From Betaproteobacteria bacterium Ga0077540 (lineage in GTDB: Bacteria > Pseudomonadota > Gammaproteobacteria > Burkholderiales > Methylophilaceae): DNA of 64,000 nt. Location of the stretch: the NCBI GenBank assembly GCA_001464125.1, contig LNEP01000014.1, positions 1-64,000 of the forward strand, read 5' to 3'. Made by a program: the position numbers and the translations under genes. Shown in pieces: positions 18,617 to 27,259 of the stretch. Numbering within the stretch: the first letter of the stretch is position 1; each line of letters starts with the position of its first letter. Below the pieces are notes generated by a model that saw only the letters and a list, made by a program, of their open reading frames with translations, had not been told where the DNA came from and ran no database searches.

Positions 18617-20764
18617 TTAAAATTTGTAAGCGGCGCTCAGACCCAATAAATAGTTTCTATCTGCGCCGGGTTCGAAAAATAATGCGTTGCCGTCATTGAC
18701 ACGGACGGAACCGATATATTCTTTGTCGAACATGTTTTCTACCCTTAGATATTCTTTGAAATTCCAGTGCGCGAGGTTCTGTTCAAAACCAGCTCTAAGG
18801 TTAAAGATGGTGTATGAGGGTGCTGTGTCCGTATTTCTGTCGTTCACATAAACTTTGCTATTGTGACGACCTTCCAGAGCCATCATAAATCCTACAGGCT
18901 CATATTGCCATGCAATTTCACCATAGATTTGGCTGCGATAAGTGCCTGGTATTCTGTTACCTGATTGAATAATGGTTCCACCTGTTGGAGTAAAGTCAGA
19001 GTCGAATTTTGCATTTAAAAGTGAGTAAGAGAAAAAAGTGGATATGCCGTAATCAAAATCAGAGTCTAATGAGAACTCAGCACCAGTGCGTTTGGTGCTA
19101 TTAGCATTGGCGAAAGTGGAGCGGCCAGCTAGCGTCTGGTTGGTCACAATTTCATCATTCGTTTTGATATGGAAAAGTGTCAAATTGGCTTGGGTGTTGT
19201 CACTCAAAAATGTTTTTGCCCCAATTTCAAAGTTCTCACTCTTACTAGGTTTAAGCGATAAATTGGGGGTGGCATTAGCTGCGGTTGTATTGAAGGCGGC
19301 CTCAATAAATGTGGGTGTTTCAAATCCTTTACCATAATTAGCGTACAAATTAACGCTAGGACTTACTTTCCAAGTCGCACCGAATACAGGTGTGGTTTTT
19401 TCATAAGACACGGAACCGCTATTATTGCCGTTGCTACCAACACCACTTGTGAAGTCGTCTTTAACTTCCAAGCGTACCTTGGTGCGACGAATGCCTGCGT
19501 GTAAATCTACACTTGGTAGCACTGCTAATTTTCCTTGAGCATATCGGTCAAAATTAGTTGAAATATTCTCTTCTCTACGATTAAGCACGCTAATTGGTAA
19601 GCCTGAACCTAACACGTTGGTATCTAAGCGGTCATCACTCGATTTGCCGTAAGTGATACCAAAACTTACGTTGTAAGGCATGCTACCTAGGTTGCCGCTG
19701 TTATCCCAGCGCGCATCCGTGCCATAGAATTCGCGGTCAATCTCACTTAGGCGAGCATTGGTAGTAGCGAGGGTTGTGGCGGTTGGAGAGGTGGTCAAAA
19801 TCTGCGCATTTTTACGCGTACCTACATAAGGAATAAAACTAAGCTTATTATTTTCATTGAATGCATGCTCAAAGTTAAAGCCAACTTGCGTATGCGAGCG
19901 GCTGACACTGGTGTTGGCATTCAGGGCTGCTGGCACAACGTCATCGCGGGTGCTGCTGTTAAACGCACGTGCGCGGTCTAATCCAATAGGATCCTGCGCT
20001 TCTTGGTCAAACCAATTGATGAGCGTAGTGATCTTTGTATCGTCGCTGATATTGAATTTAAATTTAGCTGTGGCTTGTTGCTTATCGCTCTCGCTGTTGT
20101 CACGGTAGCCGTCACTCTCAAAATTAGATGCGTTTAATAAGTACTCGACACCATCGGCAATGCCTGCTGCATTGATAACCTGACGTTTTGTATTGTAACT
20201 ACCAAACATTACTGTGCTGCCAATTTCTGGTGTGTCAGGCGCGTCTTCTGTAAATAATTGAATGACGCCACCTGAAGAGTTGCCATAGAGCGCAGAAAAT
20301 GGACCACGCATGACTTCAATACTTTTAATCGCAGATAAATCAACTACCCCTGGCTGGCCTTGACCATCTGGCATGGTGAGCGGAATTCCATCTACATACA
20401 CGCGAACACCACGTACACCAAAAGCAGAGCGTGAACCAAAGCCACGGCTAGAGATTTGTGGGTCTTGTGCTTGCTGGGTTCTGTTTTGTGCGGTAATGCC
20501 AGGTACGCGAATTAAGCTTTCAGACAATGTCATTTGCAACTGGCCATCTTGAATGTCTTCTTGCTTCACAACGTCAATTGCAATCGGCAGGTCAAAGCTA
20601 TTCTGCAAGGTACGGGTGCCGGTAACGACAATCGGTGCAATATTTAGCGTTTTTTCACTGTCTTCCGCGTATACGTTCATGCCAGACATTGCGCTCAAGG
20701 CGCCAGCAATAGCGATGGTGAGTGATCTCAAAGGTGTAGCTTGATTCATGTACGTCATATTCAT
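18617..20764 (-). CDS. TonB-dependent outer membrane receptor, YncD/PqqU-like
   Basis: 715 residues. Signal peptide to about residue 33 (...GMNVYA), then a TonB box-like IAPIVVTGTRT, a plug domain with QISSRGFGSRSAFGVRGVRV, YVDGIPLTMPDGQGQ and MRGPFSALYGNSSGGVIQLF, and a 22-strand barrel ending in a C-terminal phenylalanine (AAYKF). The plug wording resembles E. coli YncD, reported as the PQQ receptor (PqqU), so PQQ is a candidate substrate, but this is by recollection and not proven; siderophores are the alternative. Start codon chosen at 20764; ATGs at 20758 and 20749 are possible since no strong ribosome binding site decides. Confidence 0.85.
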   Translation of the reverse strand: MNMTYMNQATPLRSLTIAIAGALSAMSGMNVYAEDSEKTLNIAPIVVTGTRTLQNSFDLPIAIDVVKQEDIQDGQLQMTLSESLIRVPGITAQNRTQQAQDPQISSRGFGSRSAFGVRGVRVYVDGIPLTMPDGQGQPGVVDLSAIKSIEVMRGPFSALYGNSSGGVIQLFTEDAPDTPEIGSTVMFGSYNTKRQVINAAGIADGVEYLLNASNFESDGYRDNSESDKQQATAKFKFNISDDTKITTLINWFDQEAQDPIGLDRARAFNSSTRDDVVPAALNANTSVSRSHTQVGFNFEHAFNENNKLSFIPYVGTRKNAQILTTSPTATTLATTNARLSEIDREFYGTDARWDNSGNLGSMPYNVSFGITYGKSSDDRLDTNVLGSGLPISVLNRREENISTNFDRYAQGKLAVLPSVDLHAGIRRTKVRLEVKDDFTSGVGSNGNNSGSVSYEKTTPVFGATWKVSPSVNLYANYGKGFETPTFIEAAFNTTAANATPNLSLKPSKSENFEIGAKTFLSDNTQANLTLFHIKTNDEIVTNQTLAGRSTFANANSTKRTGAEFSLDSDFDYGISTFFSYSLLNAKFDSDFTPTGGTIIQSGNRIPGTYRSQIYGEIAWQYEPVGFMMALEGRHNSKVYVNDRNTDTAPSYTIFNLRAGFEQNLAHWNFKEYLRVENMFDKEYIGSVRVNDGNALFFEPGADRNYLLGLSAAYKF

Positions 20765-20862
20765 TATTTTATTAGGAAAAAAGATGGCGTGATAATAGCG
20801 GCAATTTACCCGATTGGCATCAGCAATATCATGATTTTAGTAGTGTTTTGGGGTGATTTGAT

Positions 20863-20888
20863 GAGTGTTTGATACATATCAAACACTC
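20863..20888. promoter_or_regulatory. 26-bp perfect palindrome between coaBC and the TonB receptor
   Basis: GAGTGTTTGAT, spacer ACAT, ATCAAACACTC: an 11-bp perfect inverted repeat just after the coaBC stop and about 100 bp before the receptor start (both on the minus strand). No T-tract follows on either strand, so it is either a weak 3' stem for coaBC or an operator for the receptor. Confidence 0.5.
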
Positions 20889-20894
20889 CGTTGA

Positions 20895-22073
20895 CTACAG
20901 CATATGGCTAAGATGCTGCAAGATAAAGTAAGCGACTTCTGATTTGTTGGCCGTTGGCATGGTGTGTGTACCAGAGTCGTCAATCAGTGTGACTTGATTG
21001 TGGTCTTGCCCCATGGCGATACTCACGTCATTGGCCACCATCAGCGGTAGTTTTTTCGCGATTCGTTTTTGGGTCGCATGTTCAATCACTTGCTCTGTTT
21101 CTGCAGCAAACCCTACGCAAAATGGCGCATTCGGTAAGCTGGCTACATCTGCCAAAATATCTTTGTTTTTCAGCAGATTTAGCGTAAGTGTGTCTTCACT
21201 TTTTTTAATTTTTTGCGGCGAGATTTGCGCAGGACTGTAATCTGACACAGCGGCTACAGCAATGAAAACATCTTGTTTTGCAATTTGCTGCATCACTGCT
21301 TGGTACATGCTTTTTGCATCCAGTGATTTGATAAACGCTAGGTTGTCCGGGGCAGGCAATGCGCTACTTCCACTCACTAAAGTGACTTCTGCACCCATGT
21401 CTGCAGCCACTTGCGCAATGGCGTAGCCCATTTTGCCCGAGCTTAAATTGGTGATGGCACGCACCGGGTCAATGTGCTCAAGTGTGGCGCCCGCTGTAAT
21501 TAGTATGCGTTTGCCCTGCAATAACTTGGGGGTAAAGTGTTTAGTCACGGCTTGCATCAACGCTTGTGGTTCCAGCATACGACCCAAGCCAACTTCGCCG
21601 CAAGCTTGTTCGCCGGCAGCGGGGCCAAGTACACTGATGCCATCTGTTATTAGATGAGCGATATTGCGCTGGGTGGCTGGGTTTTCCCACATTTGTTTGT
21701 TCATAGCAGGCGCAACCAGCAGCGGGCAGTTTCTGGCTAAACACAAAGTAGATAGTAAATCATCGGCACGGCCATGCACCAATTTTGCAATGAAATCAGC
21801 ACTGGCTGGGGCTATTAAGATCGCATCAGCCTGACGGCTTAGTTCAATATGCGGCATGCCGTTTGGAATAGCGTTATCCCACATGTTAATGAACACCGGA
21901 TTGCCGGAGAGTGCTTGCATAGTGATTGGCGTGATAAATTGGCAAGCGGCTTCGGTCATCACCACTTGCACGTTATATTGTTGTTGTACCAATAGGCGTA
22001 CCAACTCTGCTGCTTTGTAAGCTGCAATGCCGCCGGTGATGCCCAATACGATTGCACGTTTTGAAGATGTCAT
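20895..22073 (-). CDS. coaBC: Phosphopantothenoylcysteine decarboxylase/synthetase
   Basis: 392 residues, bifunctional. CoaC half (1-about 190): GITGGIAAYKAAELVRLL flavin site, MPHIEL with the active histidine, and APAMNKQMW. CoaB half: LITAGATLEHIDPVRAITN-type CTP-binding segment followed by SSGKMGYAIA. It joins cysteine to phosphopantothenate and decarboxylates the product in coenzyme A synthesis. dut lies downstream on the same strand, separated by the receptor; dut and coaBC are usual neighbours, so the receptor looks inserted between them. Confidence 0.96.
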   Translation of the reverse strand: MTSSKRAIVLGITGGIAAYKAAELVRLLVQQQYNVQVVMTEAACQFITPITMQALSGNPVFINMWDNAIPNGMPHIELSRQADAILIAPASADFIAKLVHGRADDLLSTLCLARNCPLLVAPAMNKQMWENPATQRNIAHLITDGISVLGPAAGEQACGEVGLGRMLEPQALMQAVTKHFTPKLLQGKRILITAGATLEHIDPVRAITNLSSGKMGYAIAQVAADMGAEVTLVSGSSALPAPDNLAFIKSLDAKSMYQAVMQQIAKQDVFIAVAAVSDYSPAQISPQKIKKSEDTLTLNLLKNKDILADVASLPNAPFCVGFAAETEQVIEHATQKRIAKKLPLMVANDVSIAMGQDHNQVTLIDDSGTHTMPTANKSEVAYFILQHLSHML

Positions 22074-22174
22074 GCGCGAATTCTATCTTAAACACATGGT
22101 AATTGCGATGATTCTGCATGTGGCATGAAAGCGCTATTGATTGCTGTTAAGATGTTAGAAAATACAGGTGGCTT

Positions 22175-22939
22175 ATGTGGAAAAAAATACGAATCTTTAT
22201 TTTGCTACTGATCCTAGCAACCGTGGTGCAGCAGACATTGCAAGAAGATGCGGATCTGAATTGGGGTAAAAACTTTTATGTGGCGGTATACCCAGTTAAT
22301 GCAGACGATAGCGCTGCAGTGAGTGCTTACATTAACACCTTAACTACCCAAGATTTTGAACCAGTAGCTGAGTATTTTGCAGAGGAAGCGCAACGCTATC
22401 AACTGGGTTTGCGACGTCCGTTTGAGATTCGGTTGGGTGATAAAATTAACAAAATTCCACCAGCTCCCCCAGTCGAGAGTAGTATTTTAAAGGTCATATG
22501 GTGGAGTTTGCATTTTCGATATTTTGCTTGGGCAAACTCGCCAAGCACATCCGTAAAGCCCGATATCCGCCTGTATTTGCTCTACCACGATCCGCAAACC
22601 AATCCCCGCTTGGCGCATTCAACAGCGCTGAATAAAGGCAGGATAGGTCGTGTGAATTTGTTTGCTGACCCCTCCTATGCCAAAAAGAATTTGGTGATTT
22701 TGTCGCACGAGTTGTTACATACAGTGAAAGCCACTGACAAATATGATTTGGCTACTGGCTTGCCCAGTTTTCCCGATGGGTATGCCAACCCTGATAAGCA
22801 GCCTTTACTTCCGCAGCAATTTGCAGAGTTGATGGGTGGGCGTGTGCCATTGACTGAGAGCACAGCAGAGATTCCAAAAAGTTTGCGACTTACTTTGATT
22901 GGGCAGAAAACTGCACAAGAAATTGGTTGGATTCGTTAG
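22175..22939 (+). CDS. Predicted membrane-anchored HExxH metalloprotease
   Basis: 254 residues. An N-terminal hydrophobic segment (about 5-20) suggests export with a membrane anchor. HELLH at 178-182 is a zinc-protease HExxH motif inside a hydrophobic helix (NLVILSHELLHT), followed by DKYD; a conserved-looking PSFPDGYANPD lies 17 residues on. A third zinc ligand is not certain. Family unknown to me; substrate unknown. It lies upstream of radC with a 27-nt gap and may share its transcript. Confidence 0.6.
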   Translation: MWKKIRIFILLLILATVVQQTLQEDADLNWGKNFYVAVYPVNADDSAAVSAYINTLTTQDFEPVAEYFAEEAQRYQLGLRRPFEIRLGDKINKIPPAPPVESSILKVIWWSLHFRYFAWANSPSTSVKPDIRLYLLYHDPQTNPRLAHSTALNKGRIGRVNLFADPSYAKKNLVILSHELLHTVKATDKYDLATGLPSFPDGYANPDKQPLLPQQFAELMGGRVPLTESTAEIPKSLRLTLIGQKTAQEIGWIR

Positions 22940-22966
22940 GCCATCGGTACTTAAAGAAAGCACAAC

Positions 22967-23641
22967 ATGGCAATTACTGACTGGCCTGAAGGCGAACGAC
23001 CCAGAGAGAAATTGATGCAACAAGGTGTCTCGGCTTTGTCGGACGCTGAGTTGCTCGCCATTTTTTTACGGGTAGGGGTGACTGGTAAAAGCGCGGTGGA
23101 TTTGGCGCGTGATTTATTGCAGCAATTCGGCAGTTTAAATGGTATTTTTTCGGCGACATTAGCGCAAATCAACCAAGTGCACGGCATGGGTGAAAGCAAG
23201 TTTTGCCAGCTACAAGCAATTTTTGAGATGAGTCAGCGTGCGCTGGCAGAGCAAATGCAAGCACGAGATGTGTTCTCATCGCCCAAACAAGTGCGTGATT
23301 ATTTGATGCTTAAGCTGGGTACTTTGCCGAGAGAAGTGTTTATGATTTTGCTCTTGGATGCGCAAAACAGAATGCTGGCACAAGAAGTATTATTTGAAGG
23401 CACATTAACGCAAACCAGCGTTTACCCGCGTGAGGTGGTAAAACGTGCATTGCATTTCAATGCTGCGTCAGTCATCTTTGCGCACAATCACCCTTCAGGC
23501 GTTGCTGAGCCCAGTCGAGCCGATGAAAGTCTGACGCAGGCACTAAAGCAGGCACTGGCACTGGTAGATATTCGGGTGCTGGATCATTTTATTGTGGCGG
23601 GCAATAGCACGTGTTCGTTCGTAGAGCGCGGGTTGCTTTAA
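22967..23641 (+). CDS. radC: RadC family JAMM-domain protein
   Basis: 224 residues: UPF0758 N-domain ([18 protein letters not shown], helix-hairpin-helix region to about 95), then a JAB1/MPN fold with H173, H175 and D186 (AHNHPSG ... RADESLT) forming the JAMM zinc site. Once thought a DNA repair protein; the true function in the family is unsettled. Close to dut/coaBC in many proteobacteria. Confidence 0.93.
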   Translation: MAITDWPEGERPREKLMQQGVSALSDAELLAIFLRVGVTGKSAVDLARDLLQQFGSLNGIFSATLAQINQVHGMGESKFCQLQAIFEMSQRALAEQMQARDVFSSPKQVRDYLMLKLGTLPREVFMILLLDAQNRMLAQEVLFEGTLTQTSVYPREVVKRALHFNAASVIFAHNHPSGVAEPSRADESLTQALKQALALVDIRVLDHFIVAGNSTCSFVERGLL

Positions 23642-23653
23642 TTAAGGAGCCGT

Positions 23654-24148
23654 ATGTCTTTGCAAACTTGGGAGTTGTTAAGCTATATCGTGACCGTGTT
23701 CGGTTTGCCGCTAGCCATCGTTTCTTTTATGCTGGAGCAACGTAAAGAGCGCGAGAACGAAGAGGAAGAGGTGTATCAGATGTTGTCAGATGCTTATACG
23801 GATTTTTTAAAGCTGGTGATGACGAACCCTGACCTTAAATTACGCTCGCAATCTAGCATAGGACAATTGACCGACGAGCAACAGGAGCGTAGGTATGTGT
23901 TGTTTGAAATTCTAATTTCCTTATTTGAGCGTGCTTATTTGTTGGCTTATGAGCCAGATATGATCGGCAAGCAATTGCGCCGTTGGTATTCATGGGATGA
24001 TTACATGCGTGAATGGTGTGAGCGCGATGATTTTAGAGAGCTGTTGCCACGACTGTTGCAGGGTGAGGATGCAGACTTTGCCAAATACATTACGCGTCTT
24101 GCAAAAGAGCAGGGCAAGGTTGGCACACCTGCCCTGATTGAAGTCTAG
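23654..24148 (+). CDS. Small membrane-anchored protein of unknown function
   Basis: 164 residues. One N-terminal membrane helix (about 8-27, SYIVTVFGLPLAIVSFML), then a very charged linker QRKERENEEEEV and a mainly helical, acidic cytosolic part rich in Trp and Arg (RRWYSWDDYMREWCER). No known motif recognised. AAGGAG stands 8 nt before the ATG, and the gene follows radC by 12 nt. Its stop interlocks with that of nasA: both use the tetranucleotide CTAG at 24145-24148. Confidence 0.75.
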   Translation: MSLQTWELLSYIVTVFGLPLAIVSFMLEQRKERENEEEEVYQMLSDAYTDFLKLVMTNPDLKLRSQSSIGQLTDEQQERRYVLFEILISLFERAYLLAYEPDMIGKQLRRWYSWDDYMREWCERDDFRELLPRLLQGEDADFAKYITRLAKEQGKVGTPALIEV

Positions 24149-26889
24149 CCGACTTTGAATGTGCTATGGGCTTTGACCAAACGTTTTAGCTCCGGTACAC
24201 AAGAACCACAATTGGTACCGCATTGCAGCTTGGCTTGTAATGTTTGGAAGTCTGCTCCGGCTTCACAGGTTTCTATAATTTCGTTTTCAGATACATCAAA
24301 ACAGTTGCAGACAATTTTGCCACGACTTTTTTGACCAGTCGGTGGGGCGCTTAATGGTGCTAGCGCCCAACGTCTAAGTTCATCGGTAAATTGGCCTTGT
24401 TGCATCACTTGTTTTAGCCAATCTGCTGCTAGCGTTTCGCCAATCAGTTTTACGCCAGTGACTTGCCCTGACTCAACCAAAATACGTTTGTGGATACCAC
24501 GTTTGGCATCGTCATAATTCAGCATCGGTGCGTCCTCTACCATGCCAAGCATTTGGTCTAGGCGCTGAATCATTTCTGCATCCGGTGCGCTGTGGTGCGA
24601 TGCGCGTAGCACGACCATGCCGTGATCGCGTCCATACAATCCGCAAGTGGCATAATCAAACTGTTTGAGTAATGTGCGGATATTTTCGATTAAACTCAGA
24701 TTGCCACAAGTGCGCATGACCGTCATTTGCCAAGGCAAGTCCAGCTTCTCGATTTTGATGGCAGTGTGTTTGAGCTCTGGCTGTTTTGAGGTTTTGTCAA
24801 AGGTAGGTGGCATGAGTGCATTCACACCTAAACCGCTCATGGACTGGCTACCCCAGTGCATTGGGATAAACGTTTCAGCCGGTTTCACTTCTTCTGACTG
24901 TTGCACACGAATATTCAAACTGCCGCGCTTGTTACTCAGTTTTACAATATCGCCGGACTTTAACTGGCGTCGCGTCATGTCATCTTGGTTCATGGACATG
25001 ACTGGTTCTTCTACGTGATTGTAGAGTTGCGCAACGGTGCCGGTGCGGCTCATGCCATGCCATTGGTCACGTAGGCGACCAGTCAGCAAGTGTAGAGGAT
25101 GACGCGCATCGGTTTTATCTGCGGTGCCCTTATATACGGCATGATGGAATTGCGCTTTGCCATTGGGCTTTTGGAACACGCCATCCGTATATAAACGCGC
25201 CTTGCCAGAAGTTGCGCCTTCTTTAAATGGCCATTGCTGTGGGCCTTGCTGTTCCAATAATTGATAGCTCAGTCCGGTAATGTCCAAGTCACGCCCGCGC
25301 GTGGTCTCGCGATGTTCATTGAACACACTTTCTGTCGTAGGGTAATTAAATAATGAAGCGCCCGATAGGGATTTGGTTGCGAGTTTTTTCTCTAACCGTT
25401 GTGCAAAATCCACCACAATTTCCCAATCATGGCGAGCTTCACCCGGTTTAGGTGATGCGCTTTGCAGGCGCGTGATTCTGCGTTCTGAGTTGGTGACGGT
25501 GCCTTCTTTTTCGCCCCAAGTAGTGGCTGGGAAAAACACATCGGCATATTGATTGCTGTCGGTATTGTTGAATGCATCTTGTAATACCACGAGTTCAGCC
25601 GTTTGCATGGCTTCCAACACGTTATTCAAGTCTGGCATAGAGTGCGCGGGGTTGGTACAGGCAATCCATACTGCCTTGATGTCGCCCTCTTTAATCGCAT
25701 CAAACATTTCAACGGCAGTTTTTCCGGGCTGGGCAGGCACGTCTTCAATGCCCCAAAGTTTAGCGACTTCCGCGCGATGCTCGGCATTGGCTAAATCCCG
25801 ATGGCCGGAGAGTAAATTAGCCATACCGCCTACTTCTCGTCCGCCCATGGCATTAGGCTGCCCGGTCAGTGAGAATGGTCCAGCACCGGGTTTGCCAATA
25901 TGACCAGTGGCTAAGTGCAAGTTGATTAACGCGGCGTTTTTATCCGTACCGTGCATGGATTGGTTTAGCCCCATACAGTACATGGACAGGGTTGGGCCAG
26001 TGCCAAACCATTTGGCGGCTTGTATGATGTCTTTTTCGCTGATGCCGCAAATATCGGCCACCATTTTTGGCGTATATTCACGCACCGTTTCTTTTAACGC
26101 ATCAAAGCCTTCGGTGTGGTTGCGGATATATTGCATATCCAGCAGCCCTTCCCACAGCATCACATGTAATAAACCGTTAAATAGCGCAACATCAGTGCCC
26201 GGCAAAATAGCAAGATGTAAATCGGCAAATTGTGCGGTGTCGGTGCGGCGTGGATCGACCACCACGATTTTCATATCCGGATTGTTTGCTTTGGCATCCT
26301 CGATGCGACGAAAGATAATCGGGTGCGCAAATGCCGTATTTGAACCGGCAATAAATAAGCATTGCGTATGGTCAATATCTTCGTAACAAGCGGGTGGGGC
26401 ATCGGCACCTAATGTCACCTTATAACCCGTCACGGCTGAACTCATACAGAGGCGAGAATTGGTGTCTACGTTATTGGTGCCAATCAAGCCTTTGGCTAGC
26501 TTATTAAACACGTAATAGTCTTCGGTCAGCAATTGTCCGGAAATATAAAAGGCGACAGCATCTGGACCATGTTGTGCGATGGTATCGGCAAATTTATCTA
26601 CCACATGATTCAGCGCGTCATCCCAAGTGCTACGCTCACGCTTGTTGCCGCGTTCGGTACGCAGTTCCGGATATAAGCCGCGGGCATCCAGCTTAGCGGT
26701 TAAATGCAAGGTTGAGCCTTTGGTGCATAGGCGGCCAAAGTTTGCCGGGTGATTGGGGTCACCTTTTACATCAACAATGCGGCTATTTTCTGTTTTGATA
26801 ATGACCCCGCAACCCACGCCACAATAGCAACAGGTGGCCTTGGTCTCAGTGACCACAGGGTTTGCAGGAGATTGCGCTTGATTTGCCAT
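24145..26889 (-). CDS. nasA: Assimilatory nitrate reductase, catalytic subunit
   Basis: 914 residues. C20, C23, C27 and C55 bind a [4Fe-4S] cluster; a molybdopterin oxidoreductase domain follows (SRLCMSSAVTGYK, FIAGSNTAFAHPI, GQPNAMGGREVGG), with the dinucleotide-binding domain at about 590-700. The C-terminus (about 860-905) is a BFD-type [2Fe-2S] domain, CNC...CGTNCGSC. No Tat signal, so cytosolic. It reduces nitrate to nitrite for assimilation. Last gene of the nirB operon; no separate NADH-oxidising subunit (NasC type) is present in the window. Confidence 0.94.
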   Translation of the reverse strand: MANQAQSPANPVVTETKATCCYCGVGCGVIIKTENSRIVDVKGDPNHPANFGRLCTKGSTLHLTAKLDARGLYPELRTERGNKRERSTWDDALNHVVDKFADTIAQHGPDAVAFYISGQLLTEDYYVFNKLAKGLIGTNNVDTNSRLCMSSAVTGYKVTLGADAPPACYEDIDHTQCLFIAGSNTAFAHPIIFRRIEDAKANNPDMKIVVVDPRRTDTAQFADLHLAILPGTDVALFNGLLHVMLWEGLLDMQYIRNHTEGFDALKETVREYTPKMVADICGISEKDIIQAAKWFGTGPTLSMYCMGLNQSMHGTDKNAALINLHLATGHIGKPGAGPFSLTGQPNAMGGREVGGMANLLSGHRDLANAEHRAEVAKLWGIEDVPAQPGKTAVEMFDAIKEGDIKAVWIACTNPAHSMPDLNNVLEAMQTAELVVLQDAFNNTDSNQYADVFFPATTWGEKEGTVTNSERRITRLQSASPKPGEARHDWEIVVDFAQRLEKKLATKSLSGASLFNYPTTESVFNEHRETTRGRDLDITGLSYQLLEQQGPQQWPFKEGATSGKARLYTDGVFQKPNGKAQFHHAVYKGTADKTDARHPLHLLTGRLRDQWHGMSRTGTVAQLYNHVEEPVMSMNQDDMTRRQLKSGDIVKLSNKRGSLNIRVQQSEEVKPAETFIPMHWGSQSMSGLGVNALMPPTFDKTSKQPELKHTAIKIEKLDLPWQMTVMRTCGNLSLIENIRTLLKQFDYATCGLYGRDHGMVVLRASHHSAPDAEMIQRLDQMLGMVEDAPMLNYDDAKRGIHKRILVESGQVTGVKLIGETLAADWLKQVMQQGQFTDELRRWALAPLSAPPTGQKSRGKIVCNCFDVSENEIIETCEAGADFQTLQAKLQCGTNCGSCVPELKRLVKAHSTFKVG

Positions 26890-26920
26890 TTGCTACTTAA
26901 TCCATCTTTAAATTGCTACT

Positions 26921-27226
26921 TCAAACTTCTAAATACACCATACCATCTTCTACTTTTACTGCATAGCAAGCAGTTTGACCCACATCGGGTTCTTCCGCTT
27001 TGCCATCCACCAAGCTGATTTTCCAGCTATGTAGCGGACAGGCTACTTTATCGCCATACACAATCCCTTGTGATAACGGGCCGCCTTTGTGCGGGCAACT
27101 ATTGTTGAGCGCAAATACGCGGTCGTCTTCGGTGCGGAATACGCCGATATCTACTTTTTCGGTTCGCACCAAGCGTGAGCCCAGTTTAGGGATTTCGGTT
27201 AACGGGCAAACTTTTGTCCAGCTCAT
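26921..27226 (-). CDS. nirD: Nitrite reductase small subunit, Rieske type
   Basis: 101 residues with a Rieske [2Fe-2S] site: CPHKGGPLSQG and CPLHSWKISL. This is the NirD partner of NirB. Unusually for the pair, it is separated from nirB by narK and the phosphatase/kinase gene, and sits just before nasA (31-nt gap). Confidence 0.92.
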   Translation of the reverse strand: MSWTKVCPLTEIPKLGSRLVRTEKVDIGVFRTEDDRVFALNNSCPHKGGPLSQGIVYGDKVACPLHSWKISLVDGKAEEPDVGQTACYAVKVEDGMVYLEV

Positions 27227-27259
27227 AAAAACTCCAAAATGATATGAAAAGCAGTCTCG

